This document shows positions 1 to 11,199 of a stretch of DNA of 64,000 nucleotides, one piece after another (position 1 is the first letter of the stretch; each line of letters begins with the position of its first letter). The notes below the pieces were generated by a model. It was not told where the DNA came from. It saw only the letters and a program-made list of their open reading frames with translations, and ran no database searches. Origin of the DNA: Bimuria novae-zelandiae CBS 107.79. Lineage: Eukaryota > Ascomycota > Dothideomycetes > Pleosporales > Didymosphaeriaceae. The translations under genes were made by a program, and so were the position numbers. Location of the stretch: the NCBI GenBank assembly GCA_010015655.1, contig ML976729.1, positions 167,274 through 231,273 of the forward strand, in the 5' to 3' direction.

Positions 1-2990
1 TTATACTATTTAGACTAGCTAATACACTAGCGATATTCTAGTCCTATATTTAACGCGCACTAGGTGGTCTGCTTAACTATATCTACGTTGTCTATCTAGA
101 CAACATCCTTATATACTCTAAGAATAAGGAAGAACACGACGCTCACGTTAAGTAGGTCCTAGAACACTTACTTAACTAGGGTCTCTTCTACAAGACTAGT
201 AAGTGCGTCTTTTTAACTAAAGTAGTTAAGTTCTTAGGATTTATCGTTACGCCTAAGGGAGTAGTAATAGACCCATTACGGGTTAAGACTATAGACAAAT
301 AGCCTAAACCTAAGAGCTATAGGGATATTTAAGTCTTCCTAGGCTTTGCGAACTTCTATCGGCGGTTTATTTTTAACTATAGCTCCGTTATAAAGCCATT
401 AACGGACCTACTAAAGTCCGCTTAGGACCCGAAGTCGACCCCAGAGGGCTCGCAAAAGAAAGGGGGGAAGAAGTCTAAAAAAGGACCCACTAAGTAGTAC
501 CTCCCCTAGAGTTGGCCAGACAAAGCAAGGAAGGCCTTCTTTAACCTAAAATAAAAGTTTACAGGAGCACTAGTGCTTTAACACTTTTACACTAAAAAGC
601 TAGTCATAATTATTACGGACGTATTAGACTTCGCGATGGCTGCTATATTGCTCTAATCGCAGGACACTAAAACAGTATCAGAAAAGCACTAGAAACCCGT
701 ATCCTTCTAGAGTAGAAAGTTTACTAGCCCTGAGATTAATTAGCCAACACACGATAAAGAAATGTGCGCCATTGTATCTGCCTTTAAATAGTGGAGGCAT
801 TACGCCGCCCACGCCCTGGATACGATCTAAATACTCTCCGATTATAATAACCTCTAGTACTTCATGACAACGAAGTCACTATCCTCAAAGCAAGCCCGGT
901 GGGCTAAGGAACTAGCAAAGTACGATTTTAAAATTAAATACAAGCCAGGGGTAGACAATCTAGCTAATGCCCTATTACGATAACCTAACTATAAGAAAGA
1001 GTTTATTCTAGGCGTTAGGCAACGCGTACGCAAGGCTATAATACTAACGCTTTAGTAAAAGCTTTAAATATAGTTAATCTAGATAACTAGAGCTTAAAGC
1101 GTAAGGCAGCGGCAAGCTAAGCTAAGTGCGCAAGGAGAGGACCTCCCCAGAGCAGGGCCTGCGGGGCCCCGACGACTCTCCAAAATAACACCCTTAGTAC
1201 AGGATATCCGCGGCATGAGCCCGTTTAGTAATGCGTTACCCCAGGACAGTGTTGCGAGCTCCACAAGTCATAGCGACTCTCCCAACACTGATCTATTCGA
1301 AGCTGTACAAGAGCAACCTGAGCACGGCGGCAATAAACTATCCCCAGAGCAGTGCGCGGAAGCACTAATGGTTAAGGTTCCTAATATGGGAGCCGCCTCT
1401 TCGTACACCCAGGCGCGTGGAGCAGCGTCTGCAGATACCGCCTTCGCGTTAGAAGTACCGAACCTCCTCCTTAATTACATTAGAGAGTCTCAAGCCCGTG
1501 ATATGGCCTACTTCGGGTACGAGGCACTAACGCGTCGGGACGAGGGCGGGGCAAAGAAGGGCATGCCTACCTGGTTAGTTAATACCAGTGGTGTCCTCCG
1601 CAGGGCTGGGAAAGTGTGGATCCCAGACGACGTATCCCTGCGGGAAGCCATCCTTACGCGGAATCACGATGATCCAATGGGGGGCCACTATGGCATAGCG
1701 AGGACAGTGGAAGTCCTCCAGCGGAAATACTTCTAGAAACGCCTACGGGCTAATGTCTAGAAATACGTCCGCTATTGTGCTTCTTGTTAGTTAAACAAGA
1801 TTCGCAGGCATAAGCCACTAGGGTTGCTAGAACCACTCCCACTAGCCACTAAGCCCTAGAAGCACTTCTCTCTAGACTTTATAACTAAGCTTCTAGAGTC
1901 CACAGATAAGCGAGGGAACCAGTACAACGCTGTACTTGTCCTTATTAACTAGTTTACAAAGTATTCCTGGTACCTTCCCGTTAATAAGATAATTACGTCC
2001 TAGTAACTAGCTAAGCTACTATTACGACAGGCTTTTCTAAAGACTAGAGCTCCCGCTTCGCTAGTCACTAACTAAGGGTCCGTCTTTACAAGCCAATTCT
2101 AGGCTAATATATACTACTATCTAAAGATCTAGAAGCACTTGTCTACAGCGTTTTACCCTTAAATAGATAGTTAAACAGAACGTTAGAACTAAGAAATAGA
2201 GTCGTACCTGCGGATCTATATAAACCGCGACTAAGATAACTAAGTAGAGTTACTGCTATACGCTAAGTACGCGTATAACTTAAAAAAGCACGCCGCAACT
2301 AGCTTTACACCTATTAAATTAGTATTTAGGACTACTCCTACCGCGTTTAATAGGGTACCCGACGAGCACTAGCTTCGTAAACTAGACCCCTTACTCTAGA
2401 ATAGCCTAACCTACTCTAGATAGTTAAAGGACCTGCGTCGGCAGGTCGTTGCACGGATAGAGGAATAGTATAATAGTTAAGAAATAGTAGTAGCGAGTTT
2501 GCGCCACGCTTAGGAATAGTACTAATAGTAGTATAATAAGAAGTAAATCCCTGCACACTTCTCCCCAGGCAATAAAGTCCTGCTTAATCGCAAGAACATT
2601 GCCTCGACAAAGCTATTAAAGAAGTTTAACTATCGTTACCTTAGGCTATTTAAGGTAGTTAAAAAGGTTAGAAGGCTAGCCTACCTACTTAAATTGCCCC
2701 TAGCGATGTTAAGGATACACCCTATATTCTATATATCGCTGCTAGAGCCATGGCGAGCACCCCTTCCGTTAAAGAACTTTTACCCTAGACTTATTAACGT
2801 CCCGGACTACAACGGAGCAGACTACTATAAAGTAAAAGAAATCCTTTATTATAAGACAGTAGCAGGAGGTCTCTAATACCTTATAAAATAGCTAGGATAG
2901 TCTAATAAAGACGCAACGTGGGAAATCGCATCCCACCTTAATAGCTATAAGGAAATCCTTAAAGAATACTAGCGTTCCCCTAAGGACGTT
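1..2990 (+). pseudogene. pol: Gypsy pol of element L: RT end, RNase H, integrase, chromodomain
   Basis: Reading through TAG/TAA stops, the frame opens inside reverse transcriptase with YLDNILIYS at about 92-118 (family motif YLDDILIYS, second Asp changed to Asn). RNase H follows to about 1000, then a linker and an integrase with an N-terminal zinc region (about 1660-1800) and catalytic core, and a chromodomain-like tail (about 2800-2975). Such polyproteins copy and insert the element. Dozens of stops replace Gln or Trp codons, as expected from CpA to TpA mutation, so the gene is dead. Positions 1140-1735 are an exception: they carry no stops and normal CpA/TpG content. Confidence 0.8.
1215..1736 (+). 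other. Uninterrupted 173-codon island inside the dead pol of L
   Basis: This stretch is open for 173 codons inside a gene otherwise full of stops. Its first about 150 residues are Ser/Ala/Glu-rich and match nothing I recognise. Its last about 30 residues (LREAILTRNHDDPMGGHYG and onward) are the start of the integrase zinc-binding domain, so it is the RNase H to integrase linker of pol and not a separate gene. Base composition is balanced here, in contrast to both sides. Confidence 0.6.
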
Positions 2991-3606
2991 ACCTAAAAAG
3001 GGAACAGTACAGGGCCGGGACGGCCCTGGCGCAGGAAAGGGGGATAGTAGAGAATAAGAATCTTTATAACTAAGTTATGCAGGAAAGCCCTTTATATATT
3101 ACTAAAGGTAACAGGCGAGGCGCGCACATATTATAAGCATATAAAAAGTAGTTATATAAGTAGATTAAATTCCTTAAGACTATAAATTCTACATGCACAA
3201 AACAGGGGCTCTAGCTTATAGATAGAGTAGCCTAAAAGCTAAGAGAACTAACTAACCTAGCCCGTCTTAAGACCTAAGGCAAGCCGCGATACCCCTAAGG
3301 GGAGTTAGTAGACTTACACACCTTAGTCCTGCTTAGGGCTAGGCTAAAAAGGATTCTCTTGGACAACGCTTCCTAGTCAAGACTTTACAGGGCTCTCTAG
3401 CCCTTACCTATTAGGCACATAAGCGCTAAAATAGTACTAACGCTTATTGCGGTTACTCGCCTCGCTAGTGCGGAAAAAGTACTCCTAGGTTAGGTTAATA
3501 ACAACATTATTAGGAGCGCCCAAGCCAGCCGAGCTAATCCCTAACTATAGAAATAGTTAGGAAAGTCCTCGGACAGACAGCGGGAAGTAGTAAGATTACT
3601 ATAATA
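2991..3606. other. Region of L between pol and copia A, no clear gene
   Basis: A G-rich run (about 3034-3045) follows the pol end. The rest is mutated sequence with no recognisable plus-strand product. On the minus strand one frame from 3600 down to about 3060 is interrupted mainly by TAG, and it continues the minus-strand frame found beyond copia A (9242-9840) once one TATAATA copy is removed. This is a possible antisense frame, product unknown. Confidence 0.3.
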
Positions 3607-3802
3607 TGTGAGGTTTGATGTTTGCCACTGAGCTAATGGCTTGTTTTCCTTTTGTTTGTTTTTGATGTTTGCCACCGAGCTGATGGCTTATTTTCCTTTT
3701 GTTTGCTGTTTGCCAGTTATCTAGGATGTTTGCGCCTGGGTATATAGGAGATAGCTTACCTCTAGAGGCAGACGGGGGGATATACATTAGTTATTTGGTT
3801 CA
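3607..3802 (+). repeat. 5' LTR of copia A
   Basis: 196 bp, TG...CA ends, nearly identical to 9039-9234. It is rich in TTTG/CTTTTG runs, with a TATATA at about 3739. It shows little RIP: CpA plus TpG outnumber TpA about two to one by hand count. Confidence 0.92.
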
Positions 3803-3804
3803 TA

Positions 3805-3817
3805 GTTATGAGCCCGG
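3805..3817 (+). promoter_or_regulatory. Primer-binding site, initiator tRNA-Met anticodon half
   Basis: GTTATGAGCCCGG lies two bases inside the 5' LTR and is complementary to the anticodon stem-loop of eukaryotic initiator tRNA-Met (GGGCTCATAAC). Copia-type elements are known to prime from a cleaved half of this tRNA, not from its 3' CCA end. The same site occurs in the miniature LTR element at 52112-52361. Confidence 0.75.
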
Positions 3818-3919
3818 TATAGCGTTTTGTCGGGCAACTCAGCTATTGCAGTCGGTGATTGCTCTTAGTCGTCTGATCTTTCACACATACTATTTGTTTG
3901 CCCTCTCCATATAATCACG

Positions 3920-6900
3920 ATGACGGCCGAATTGCAGGCAGCATCCCGAGCGATGGGAGTGATCCTTGAGACGCCCAAGGACTGGCAATCATGGCTATTT
4001 TTGCGTAAAGATACAGCGCAACAGCATGGGCTGTGGGAGTACGTGGATCCTGACGTGCCAGAGGCAGATTTGAGGCAATTGACAGCGCCTACTCCGCCAG
4101 AGCCAAAAGACGCGTTGCCACGCGCAGGGGCAAATAGGGAACTAATCCCTATACTAGTAAATTACACTAAGCAAGATCTTAACAACAAAGGATTTACGCG
4201 CTACTAATTCTTATATTAGAGGTATAAGCAAGATCTTCTAGTATTTAAGCGTTAGTAAAGAGCGCTTGCTATCTTTAACTCTAAAATAGCGCGCACTATA
4301 TATTAACGCAACCTATACTTACTATAAGATAAAGATACCACTTATACACGTCTAATTACCCTTAAGGCCTACTTATTGCTTACGATAACCGCAATTAAGC
4401 GCGAACTAAAGGAGAAGTATCGCTAATTATATATGCTACTAAGGGACAAGAGTATAGAAATTTGGCTAAGGGACTAGCTTAACGTGACGAGACAGGCGCA
4501 TGCAGTTTCACTATTAGACGTTGCGGATAACTAATTAGTAGAGGATTTTTTAGTAGCTATTAAGGTAGTAGATCTAGAGTATAGAGCGCCTGCGCTAGCG
4601 AGTTATCTTAAGTAATAGCGCACTAGCTAGACGACTACTCTATTATTAGAAGACAAGATCGCGACATACAAGGACTATTTACGGACAACTTGACCTAGGG
4701 CCCTTTAACTTGCGGCAATAGCAGGAGAGCTTTAAGTAGCAAAGACTATCTAAGAGATAGATAAGGATAGCTCTAACGATAAGGGCAAGAACTGCTTGTG
4801 TAGATTTCGCCACTAGTAGGAGAACTACTATTACCTTAACCTACATGCCAAAGGCAGGCGCGTAGACTTTAAGGATAAGAAGTCTATACGAGAGCGCATT
4901 AAGAAGGCTTACTAGGATAACGCTAGCTTAAAAGAAAAGGTGGAGGAGTACCTAGGCAAATAGCGTAAGCGCAATAATATAGATATTAAGGAGATAATTA
5001 TAGCAGACAACGGTAAAGCTCCTACTACTCCAGCCACTTATACGGTAAATTTTACAGCGGAGGCTGTCCTTATAGACGACAACTCTCCGCCTTTCGGAGA
5101 TCTTGAAGTCGTAGCTATTACAAAAGATAATAGTTTATAGGACCGCTAGATTCTAGACCCAGGCAGTAATACTTACATTATTAATTTAGAAGACTAGGTA
5201 GGCTAGGAGAGGGAGCGTAAGGAGCACAACGGCGGGACTATTACTACTAGAGTAAGTCACATTCTAATAGAAGCCTAGGGTAAAGTCAGCCTCTCTGTCT
5301 ATACGCCGTCTAGTGTTAAGAGCTTGGCACTTACTTACGTCGCCTTTGTGCCAGGCTTCTTAACAAGCGTTATAGGCCTAGGCCGCTGTCGTGATGTAGG
5401 CATTTACTTTAACTCTGGCAGAGACGTTCTGTATAAAAGCTTAGGGGTAATTACTTATTTGGAGTACCGGCGGGGCCACTAGTTGCTAGACGTCGAGACA
5501 AGCAAGCAACTAAAGCAGCCAACGTTGTCTACCTTTATAATAAGGATAGCGCTATTAAGAATACTAAAACCTGCCTAGAAACTTAGCGCGAAGCTTGCTT
5601 ATGCTATATAAGGTTATTTATTAAAAGAGGCAGTCTAACACTTATAAGATAATATAGTTAGCGTTAAAGTAACGGACGTCGAGCAGCAGGACCTTAATTG
5701 TCAGGTCTATTATAAGGCGAAGCTTATGTAGTAGGTATCTAGGCGTACGCTAGTAGACGTGGCAGAGCGCCCGTTTTATCGTATTACTATTAACGTTTTA
5801 CAAATCCGCGAGCACGGCAAGCTCTACTATAATTGCGATAGGTACGCTGCTTATGCGATAGACGAGTATTCCAAAAAGAATAAGGTAGAAATAACTAGGA
5901 CAAGAAACGTAAGAGAGCTGCGTCCCTAGCTACTTAGCGTAATTTAGCGGATCTAGAGGCAGTTTAATTACGACGTAATTGTTATAAAAGCTAATAACGA
6001 GAAGGGATTTAGGTTTAAGAGTCTTTATAACAAATTAGGCATACGCTTAGAGCTGCGGGCATTAGATACATTAGAGTAGAATAGCGGCGCTAAAATAGCT
6101 AAGAAGACGCTTAGTATAAGGGCAAGAGCGCTAACGTTACAGGCCAACTTACCTAAGAAGTTGGCGAATAAGATGTACAAGACGATAGGGTACTTACTTA
6201 ACCGTACGCTAACGAGGTCGTTAGGCTAGAAAACTCCATATAAAATTATTTAGAGACATAAGCCTATTGTCTCCCACATGCGGCCTATTAGTTATCGAGT
6301 ATATATATTAAATAAGCACCTGCTAAAGGCTGCAAAGACACAGTCTAAGACTCTTATTAGCCATCTTGTAGGGTACGATTCGACTAATATCTTCAGGATT
6401 TAGCTATTAACGAAGGACCAAGTTATTCGCGTAAGAGACGTTGTTTTTAACCTAAGTCGTTTCTATAAAGGTAGCAAAGATGTGTATAACAGGTAAGTAG
6501 TTGCGAGATCTGTTAAGCTATTAGATATACTAAAGATGCCAAATAAAGATAATATTAAAGTAGAAGACTTACTAATAACACGGCAAGCGCGAGCGCGTAC
6601 ATTACTCCAGCAATTAACTACGTCTGATAAGGGAGTTCTCTCCTAAGTTAAGCATAGAGTAGATAAGAAGGCTTCCGCTATTGCTAAGCAAGTTAAAGAG
6701 ATGCAGCGTATAGTAGATGCTCCATTTCGCGACATATTATGCCTGGTAGCTGGAAATCTGGACAATCGAGGCGACAACGTCATTCTGGACGAATAAATTC
6801 AAACGCTAGAAAACGAGTTAGAGCAAGACGAGGCTTAATTACAGCAATAGCTAGGGGGTAAGGAGGATTTAGTATTAAGAGGGAGCACGCAGACCTAGGA

Positions 6901-8932
6901 GTGTAGTAATAAGGAATAAAGCGCCTTACCTAATAAGGAAAGAGTCTTGGCATAAGAAGATAAAGACACTTAATTTTTCGACGCGTACTCAACACCGCCT
7001 TTACCTACCCAGCAACTAGTCGTAAACCGTTCTATAACTAAAATACTAGACTATATGCCTAATATGCATACGAATAATGCTCCTTAGCGTCGAAACCTTG
7101 ATTTTTTAGAGGAAAATATCGTTTCAGGCAGGCGTAAGCGTAGGCTAACGAACCGTAATAATCCTTAGTTATATACGGCGATTTTTAGCGCTAGACGCGT
7201 TAGCGAATATCTCTATGCTTTTATAACTTTAATAAACGTTAAGCAAGGCTAAAATGGCGGATCTAGCTTTTTTAACAACTAGCGACTTTACAGGAGCCAA
7301 TTACTGCCTAAACTAAAGTCTATACACTAGCTAAAGTATCACCGATTTGGCAAGCAGTTTATAGAGGCCGTTTGATAAGAGTATCGCTAGGTGTGGGATA
7401 AGGGCTATTTCCGCAAGACAAAGATAATTAGAAAGATAGTAGCTAAGTAAGGTATTAAGGTGCTTTTGCTTATGTGGGTATTTAATTATAAGTTTGACGA
7501 GGACGGCTATCTTTACAAGTTTAAGGCGCGGCTTATTATACGAGGAGACCTTAAGGAGTAGTATAGAGATACTTACGCAGCGACGCTAGCAGCACGAAGT
7601 TTTCAGGCCCTACTAGTAATTACTAATAAGTTCGACCTAGAGCTTTAGCAGTATAACGCGCCCAACGCTTTCTTAAACGCCCTACTTAATCGCAAGCTCT
7701 TAGTGGAGACCCTAGACGTCTTTAGCGACGATGGCAAGTTCCTAGAGGTCTTGCGCGCTCTATATGGTTTAAAGGAGTCAGCACTGCTCTGGTACAAAGA
7801 TTTTTATTGCATAGTCGAGAAATTGGGCCTTAAGCGTGTCCCAGGGTTCCCATGCTTGTATACAAACAATTACCTTATATTGTTTGTCTTTGTTAATAAT
7901 ATCACAATCGCCTATTATCGCAGTAACTAACGTTTGTTTAACAGCATTGCTAGCAAGCTTGTTAAACACTACGACTTAAAGACAATAGGAGAACTTACAT
8001 AGTTCCTAGGCGTATAAGTACTTCGAGACAGGAAGTAGCGCAAGATTTAGTTATTACAGGATAAGTATATTAACAAGGTCGCTTATCGATTTAATGTGAA
8101 GCTGGAGGGCAAGACGCCGGAGGCTCTACTGCTATAATACGTAAATAACTTGCAGGCTTCTATAGAGGAGCCTAATGCTAAACAACGGACGTATTACTAG
8201 CAATTAGTTAGCAGTTTAGCATATATTGCTTGCTAAACGCGTCCAGATGTTGCGCGCTCGCATATTATTTTAGTATATTACCTTACTAATCCTAGGCAGT
8301 TGCATGTATAGTACGCACTTAAGGTGTGGGTCTATCTCCTAGCAATAAAGTACTACGCTCTCTAGGGCAGTAGTGATAACGGCGACGGCGCTACTAAAAT
8401 CCTCGCTGGAGGTAACCTTAATCCTGTCTTTTACGGAGTATTAGACGCGTTGTATACGGACGTTATAGAGACGCGCTAGAGTAGCCACGGCTATCTCTTT
8501 TTACTATATAATTTGCTAGTTAATTAGAGATCTACGGTGCAAAGGACTGTTAGCAAGTTAATAATAAAGACAGAGCTACTTGCTCTATTAATCGCTAGAT
8601 TACAACTTCAGGAATAGTTGCGCTTTTTTAAGGGGATTAGTTTTAAGCTAAATAAGACGCTAGTTATTATATGTAACAACTAGTAGATAGTAGGCATTGT
8701 TAATAAGCAAGAAGACCGCCTAAAAACGAGCATTAAACACGTGGACATACACTAGATGTGGATCTGTCAAGAAGTAGAGGCAGGACGACTCTATGTGAGA
8801 TAGGTGCCAATAATTAAGATGCTAGTAGACGGGCTCACAAAGTTGCTCTTAAAGCAGAAACATGCGGAGTTTGTAAGGCAGCTCTATCTCGTGGATCTCC
8901 GTGGACGATTTGTCGGGAAAAACGTCAAGTAA
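3920..8932 (+). pseudogene. gag-pol: Copia A gag-pol polyprotein, RIP-killed
   Basis: The ATG at 3920 opens a clean 95-codon frame (3920-4207) containing the Gag-like motif WQSWLFLRKDTAQQHGLWEY. From about 4140 the frame continues only through TAG/TAA. Recognisable parts are a protease core (ILDPGSNTY, about 5150), integrase (about 5480-6500), and reverse transcriptase with ALYGLKES and LWY (about 7755-7800) and FVNNITIAY in place of the YVDD box (about 7890). The RNase H end closes at a TAA at 8930-8932. The last about 100 bases are unmutated. The original was a single gag-pol frame, as in most fungal copia elements. It cannot be functional now. Confidence 0.85.
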
Positions 8933-9020
8933 AAAGCTTAACACCATGAAATCTGGCGATAGCCACTTTTGCGGGTACGTCTACGGCTTTATATACGGGG
9001 CGATCGCCCCTCCAGCATGT

Positions 9021-9036
9021 GGGAGGTGCGAGGGGG
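9021..9036 (+). other. Polypurine tract of copia A
   Basis: GGGAGGTGCGAGGGGG lies immediately before the 3' LTR, the position of the plus-strand primer. Confidence 0.7.
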
Positions 9037-9038
9037 TG

Positions 9039-9234
9039 TGTGAGGTTTGATGTTTGCCACTGAGCTGATGGCTTGTTTTCCTTTTGTTTGTTTTTGATGT
9101 TTGCCACCGAGCTGATGGCTTATTTTCCTTTTGTTTGCTGTTTGCCAGTTATCTAGGATGTTTGCGCCTGGGTATATAGGAGATAGCTTACCTCTAGAGG
9201 CAGACGGGGGGATATACATTAGTTATTTGGTTCA
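9039..9234 (+). repeat. 3' LTR of copia A
   Basis: 196 bp, differs from the 5' LTR at one position that I can see. Followed directly by TATAATA. Confidence 0.92.
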
Positions 9235-9241
9235 TATAATA

Positions 9242-10627
9242 ATATACTTTAAACTGCTTTAGGTTCTGCCCAGCAGAAAACTAGCAAGCCTTTTAAAAAG
9301 TAATCTTAAAGCCCTTATACGTAGGTTGCTCTACTAACCGCTTATACTCCTTTACGTTAACGTTAAAGGCGTCCTATAGGCTACGTATATAAATAAACGC
9401 GTTATTCTAAGCCTTTTAGGCCGCGTGCTTATAGTTGGCTAGTAATAGCTTTAGAGGGTTATCCGTGATGCCCTCGGCCTTGCGCGCTTTAAGATAGGCG
9501 GTGGTCTTATTACTCGCACGCCTTATAAGGAAGTAAAAGATATTTATTACGCAACGAAACTACGGCTTAGGCTAGGAAGGGGTTAGAGACAACCTCGGGA
9601 AGCCTTCAGCACGAGGATAGTCACTAACTAATAAATATCCAGAGATCTTCGCGGAAGTGTAGCACTTGCACACAAAGCTTATTAAGGCGCGCCACTTACA
9701 CACAACGCCCTACTAAAGAAATAGCACACGCATAAAGCTACTTAGCGTCCTATTAAGAGCACTCTTACTTAACGTTATAAGCAATACGAGGCATAGTTTA
9801 CACCTAAAAAAATTAGCTAATAAAATAGCAAAGCAGTAGAAACCGCTTACTATAATACTAGTGTTAAAGCTTACTATAGCTAAACTAGAGTTAGCTACGC
9901 CTCTAAATTAGGTGGTATAGTAAGTAAGAAGGCTAGCAGAGAAGCGCTAAACACGCTCTTAAGCTTAATAAGATTAATTTAAGGCATAATAAAGAAGTAG
10001 TGACTAAGGTAGAATAGGCAGAGTTAGAGCACAATAATAAGAGAAGCAAAAAAGGGATATTAAAGGAAGCCTAAACATAAAAAAGGGCTTACCTTTATAC
10101 CTACCTTTACATCCTAAACTTAAATGCGCATCCACTTACCTAACTAATACTAACGCCTTACTAGCCGCGCTTTAACGCCTGCCCGTTTAACCCACTTTAA
10201 TTCTAAAATGTCACGGTGTTATAAACACACTAGTTAGGCAACAGTTACTAAAGAAATTTACTTAGTAATTAAAGTAAGGCAATTACCTGCTAATTACATA
10301 GTAACTACCCACTATAATTATATCTCCCAAGCGAGATATGCAACGGACGTAGGGCGGATAGCAATTGCCCTCCCTTTAGATCCTAGTAGGCCTAGCGTTA
10401 CTAAGCTAGTAATAGGCTTACGTAAACTACTTAGGGCGTAAGGCGCTTCTCTTAATACGGGTTTCTCTAACGGCGAGTTTTCTTAGAGTTTAGTAATTTA
10501 TATAAGCACGTAATTACCGCGGTGATAACCTAACGCGACGCCGTAGCTAATCTACTACTACTTTATAGAGGGACACAGGCTAGCATAGCGGACTCGGGAC
10601 AAGTCCTTCTTTAGGAGGGGGGGCAGT
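9242..10627. other. 3' region of gypsy L beyond copia A
   Basis: Between the copia insertion and the probable 3' LTR of L there is about 1.4 kb of mutated sequence. On the minus strand two frames look coding-like in parts: one begins with an ATG at about 9831 (MPRIAYNV), another includes a run ending NYKHAA (about 9440-9540). The stops in both are mostly TAG/TAA of the Gln/Trp type. I do not recognise a family. The stretch 9840-10600 shows no convincing frame on either strand. It ends with a polypurine run, AGGAGGGGGGGCAG. Confidence 0.35.
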
Positions 10628-10816
10628 TGTCAGGGACATTCTTGACCCCCACAAAAGGCGACCCTCGGAGATCCTCCGGATCTCTCTCGGGCCTCCACCG
10701 GAGCTGCCCCGGCTCAGTCACGTGGTGTAGTCTATATATTCCTCTATAGACCCTTTAACATCCGGCAAGGATTTATCTAATATACACGTTTACCCTGATC
10801 CGAATTGCCTGCCACA
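10628..10816 (+). repeat. Probable 3' LTR of gypsy element L
   Basis: It starts TGTCAGGGACATTC directly after a G-rich tract, contains TATATATTC, and may end GCCTGCCACA at 10816. It is unmutated GC-rich sequence between mutated blocks. The right boundary is a guess because no partner LTR is in the window. Confidence 0.45.
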
Positions 10817-10862
10817 AAGTGCCTCACAAGTTAATAAAATCTATAATAATATAAAATCTATA

Positions 10863-11131
10863 TGTCGGATTAACAACTTTAACGGCCTTAGGCATGTTAT
10901 AAGGAAGGTGCGTGTGCAGAGGAGCGAGCATTCTATTAATAGTTATTAAGGCCTCTATCGTGTTGCAAAACACTATGTGTATGGAGCGAACCCCATATGG
11001 GACTAGCTTCCATACCCCGCGATATACTTCACTCCTTAGTAGATAGAACGAGAAAACAAGCATCGATCAACCTAATGTAACTTGTTATTAAGTATTTCCT
11101 TTTAGCACTAGTGTAACAAGTCCTCCTAATA
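10863..11131 (+). repeat. 5' LTR of copia B
   Basis: 269 bp, paired with 16489-16757; the differences seen are C/T or G/A transitions, including the mutated terminal CCTAATA. Confidence 0.9.
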
Positions 11132-11199
11132 CTAATTAGTAATCGCGAGAAGCTATCACAGATAGTAAGGAAGAAGAGACAGGCTATTAATAACCTAAC

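Larger units (their letters stand above)
3607..9234 (+). mobile_element. Ty1/copia element A, complete with both LTRs
   Basis: Two 196-bp LTRs (3607-3802 and 9039-9234) start TGTGAGG and end GGTTCA; I see one difference between them (GCTAATGG against GCTGATGG). The identical heptamer TATAATA lies directly outside each end (3600-3606, 9235-9241), longer than the usual 5-bp duplication. Inside are a primer-binding site matching the initiator tRNA-Met anticodon arm, a gag-pol gene in copia order and a polypurine tract. The coding region is heavily mutated between about 4140 and 8830, while LTRs and both internal edges are nearly clean. Inserted in gypsy element L. Confidence 0.92.
1..10816 (+). 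mobile_element. Ty3/gypsy element L, 5' part outside the window
   Basis: The pol gene reads on the plus strand from the window edge to about 2990, in the order reverse transcriptase, RNase H, integrase, chromodomain, which is the order of Ty3/gypsy chromoviruses. About 2 kb of further sequence leads to a polypurine tract (about 10608-10623) and a probable 3' LTR starting TGTCAGGG at 10628. Copia element A (3607-9234) sits inside that 3' region with a duplicated TATAATA, so L is older than A. That 9242-10816 belongs to L rests on this continuity and on the polypurine tract. No 5' LTR is visible, so the two ends cannot be compared. Confidence 0.7.

Noticed and set aside
3599..9219. Repeated minus-strand frames near 3599-3787 and 8989-9219 with identical protein
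   Set aside because: They are the complements of the two LTRs of copia A.
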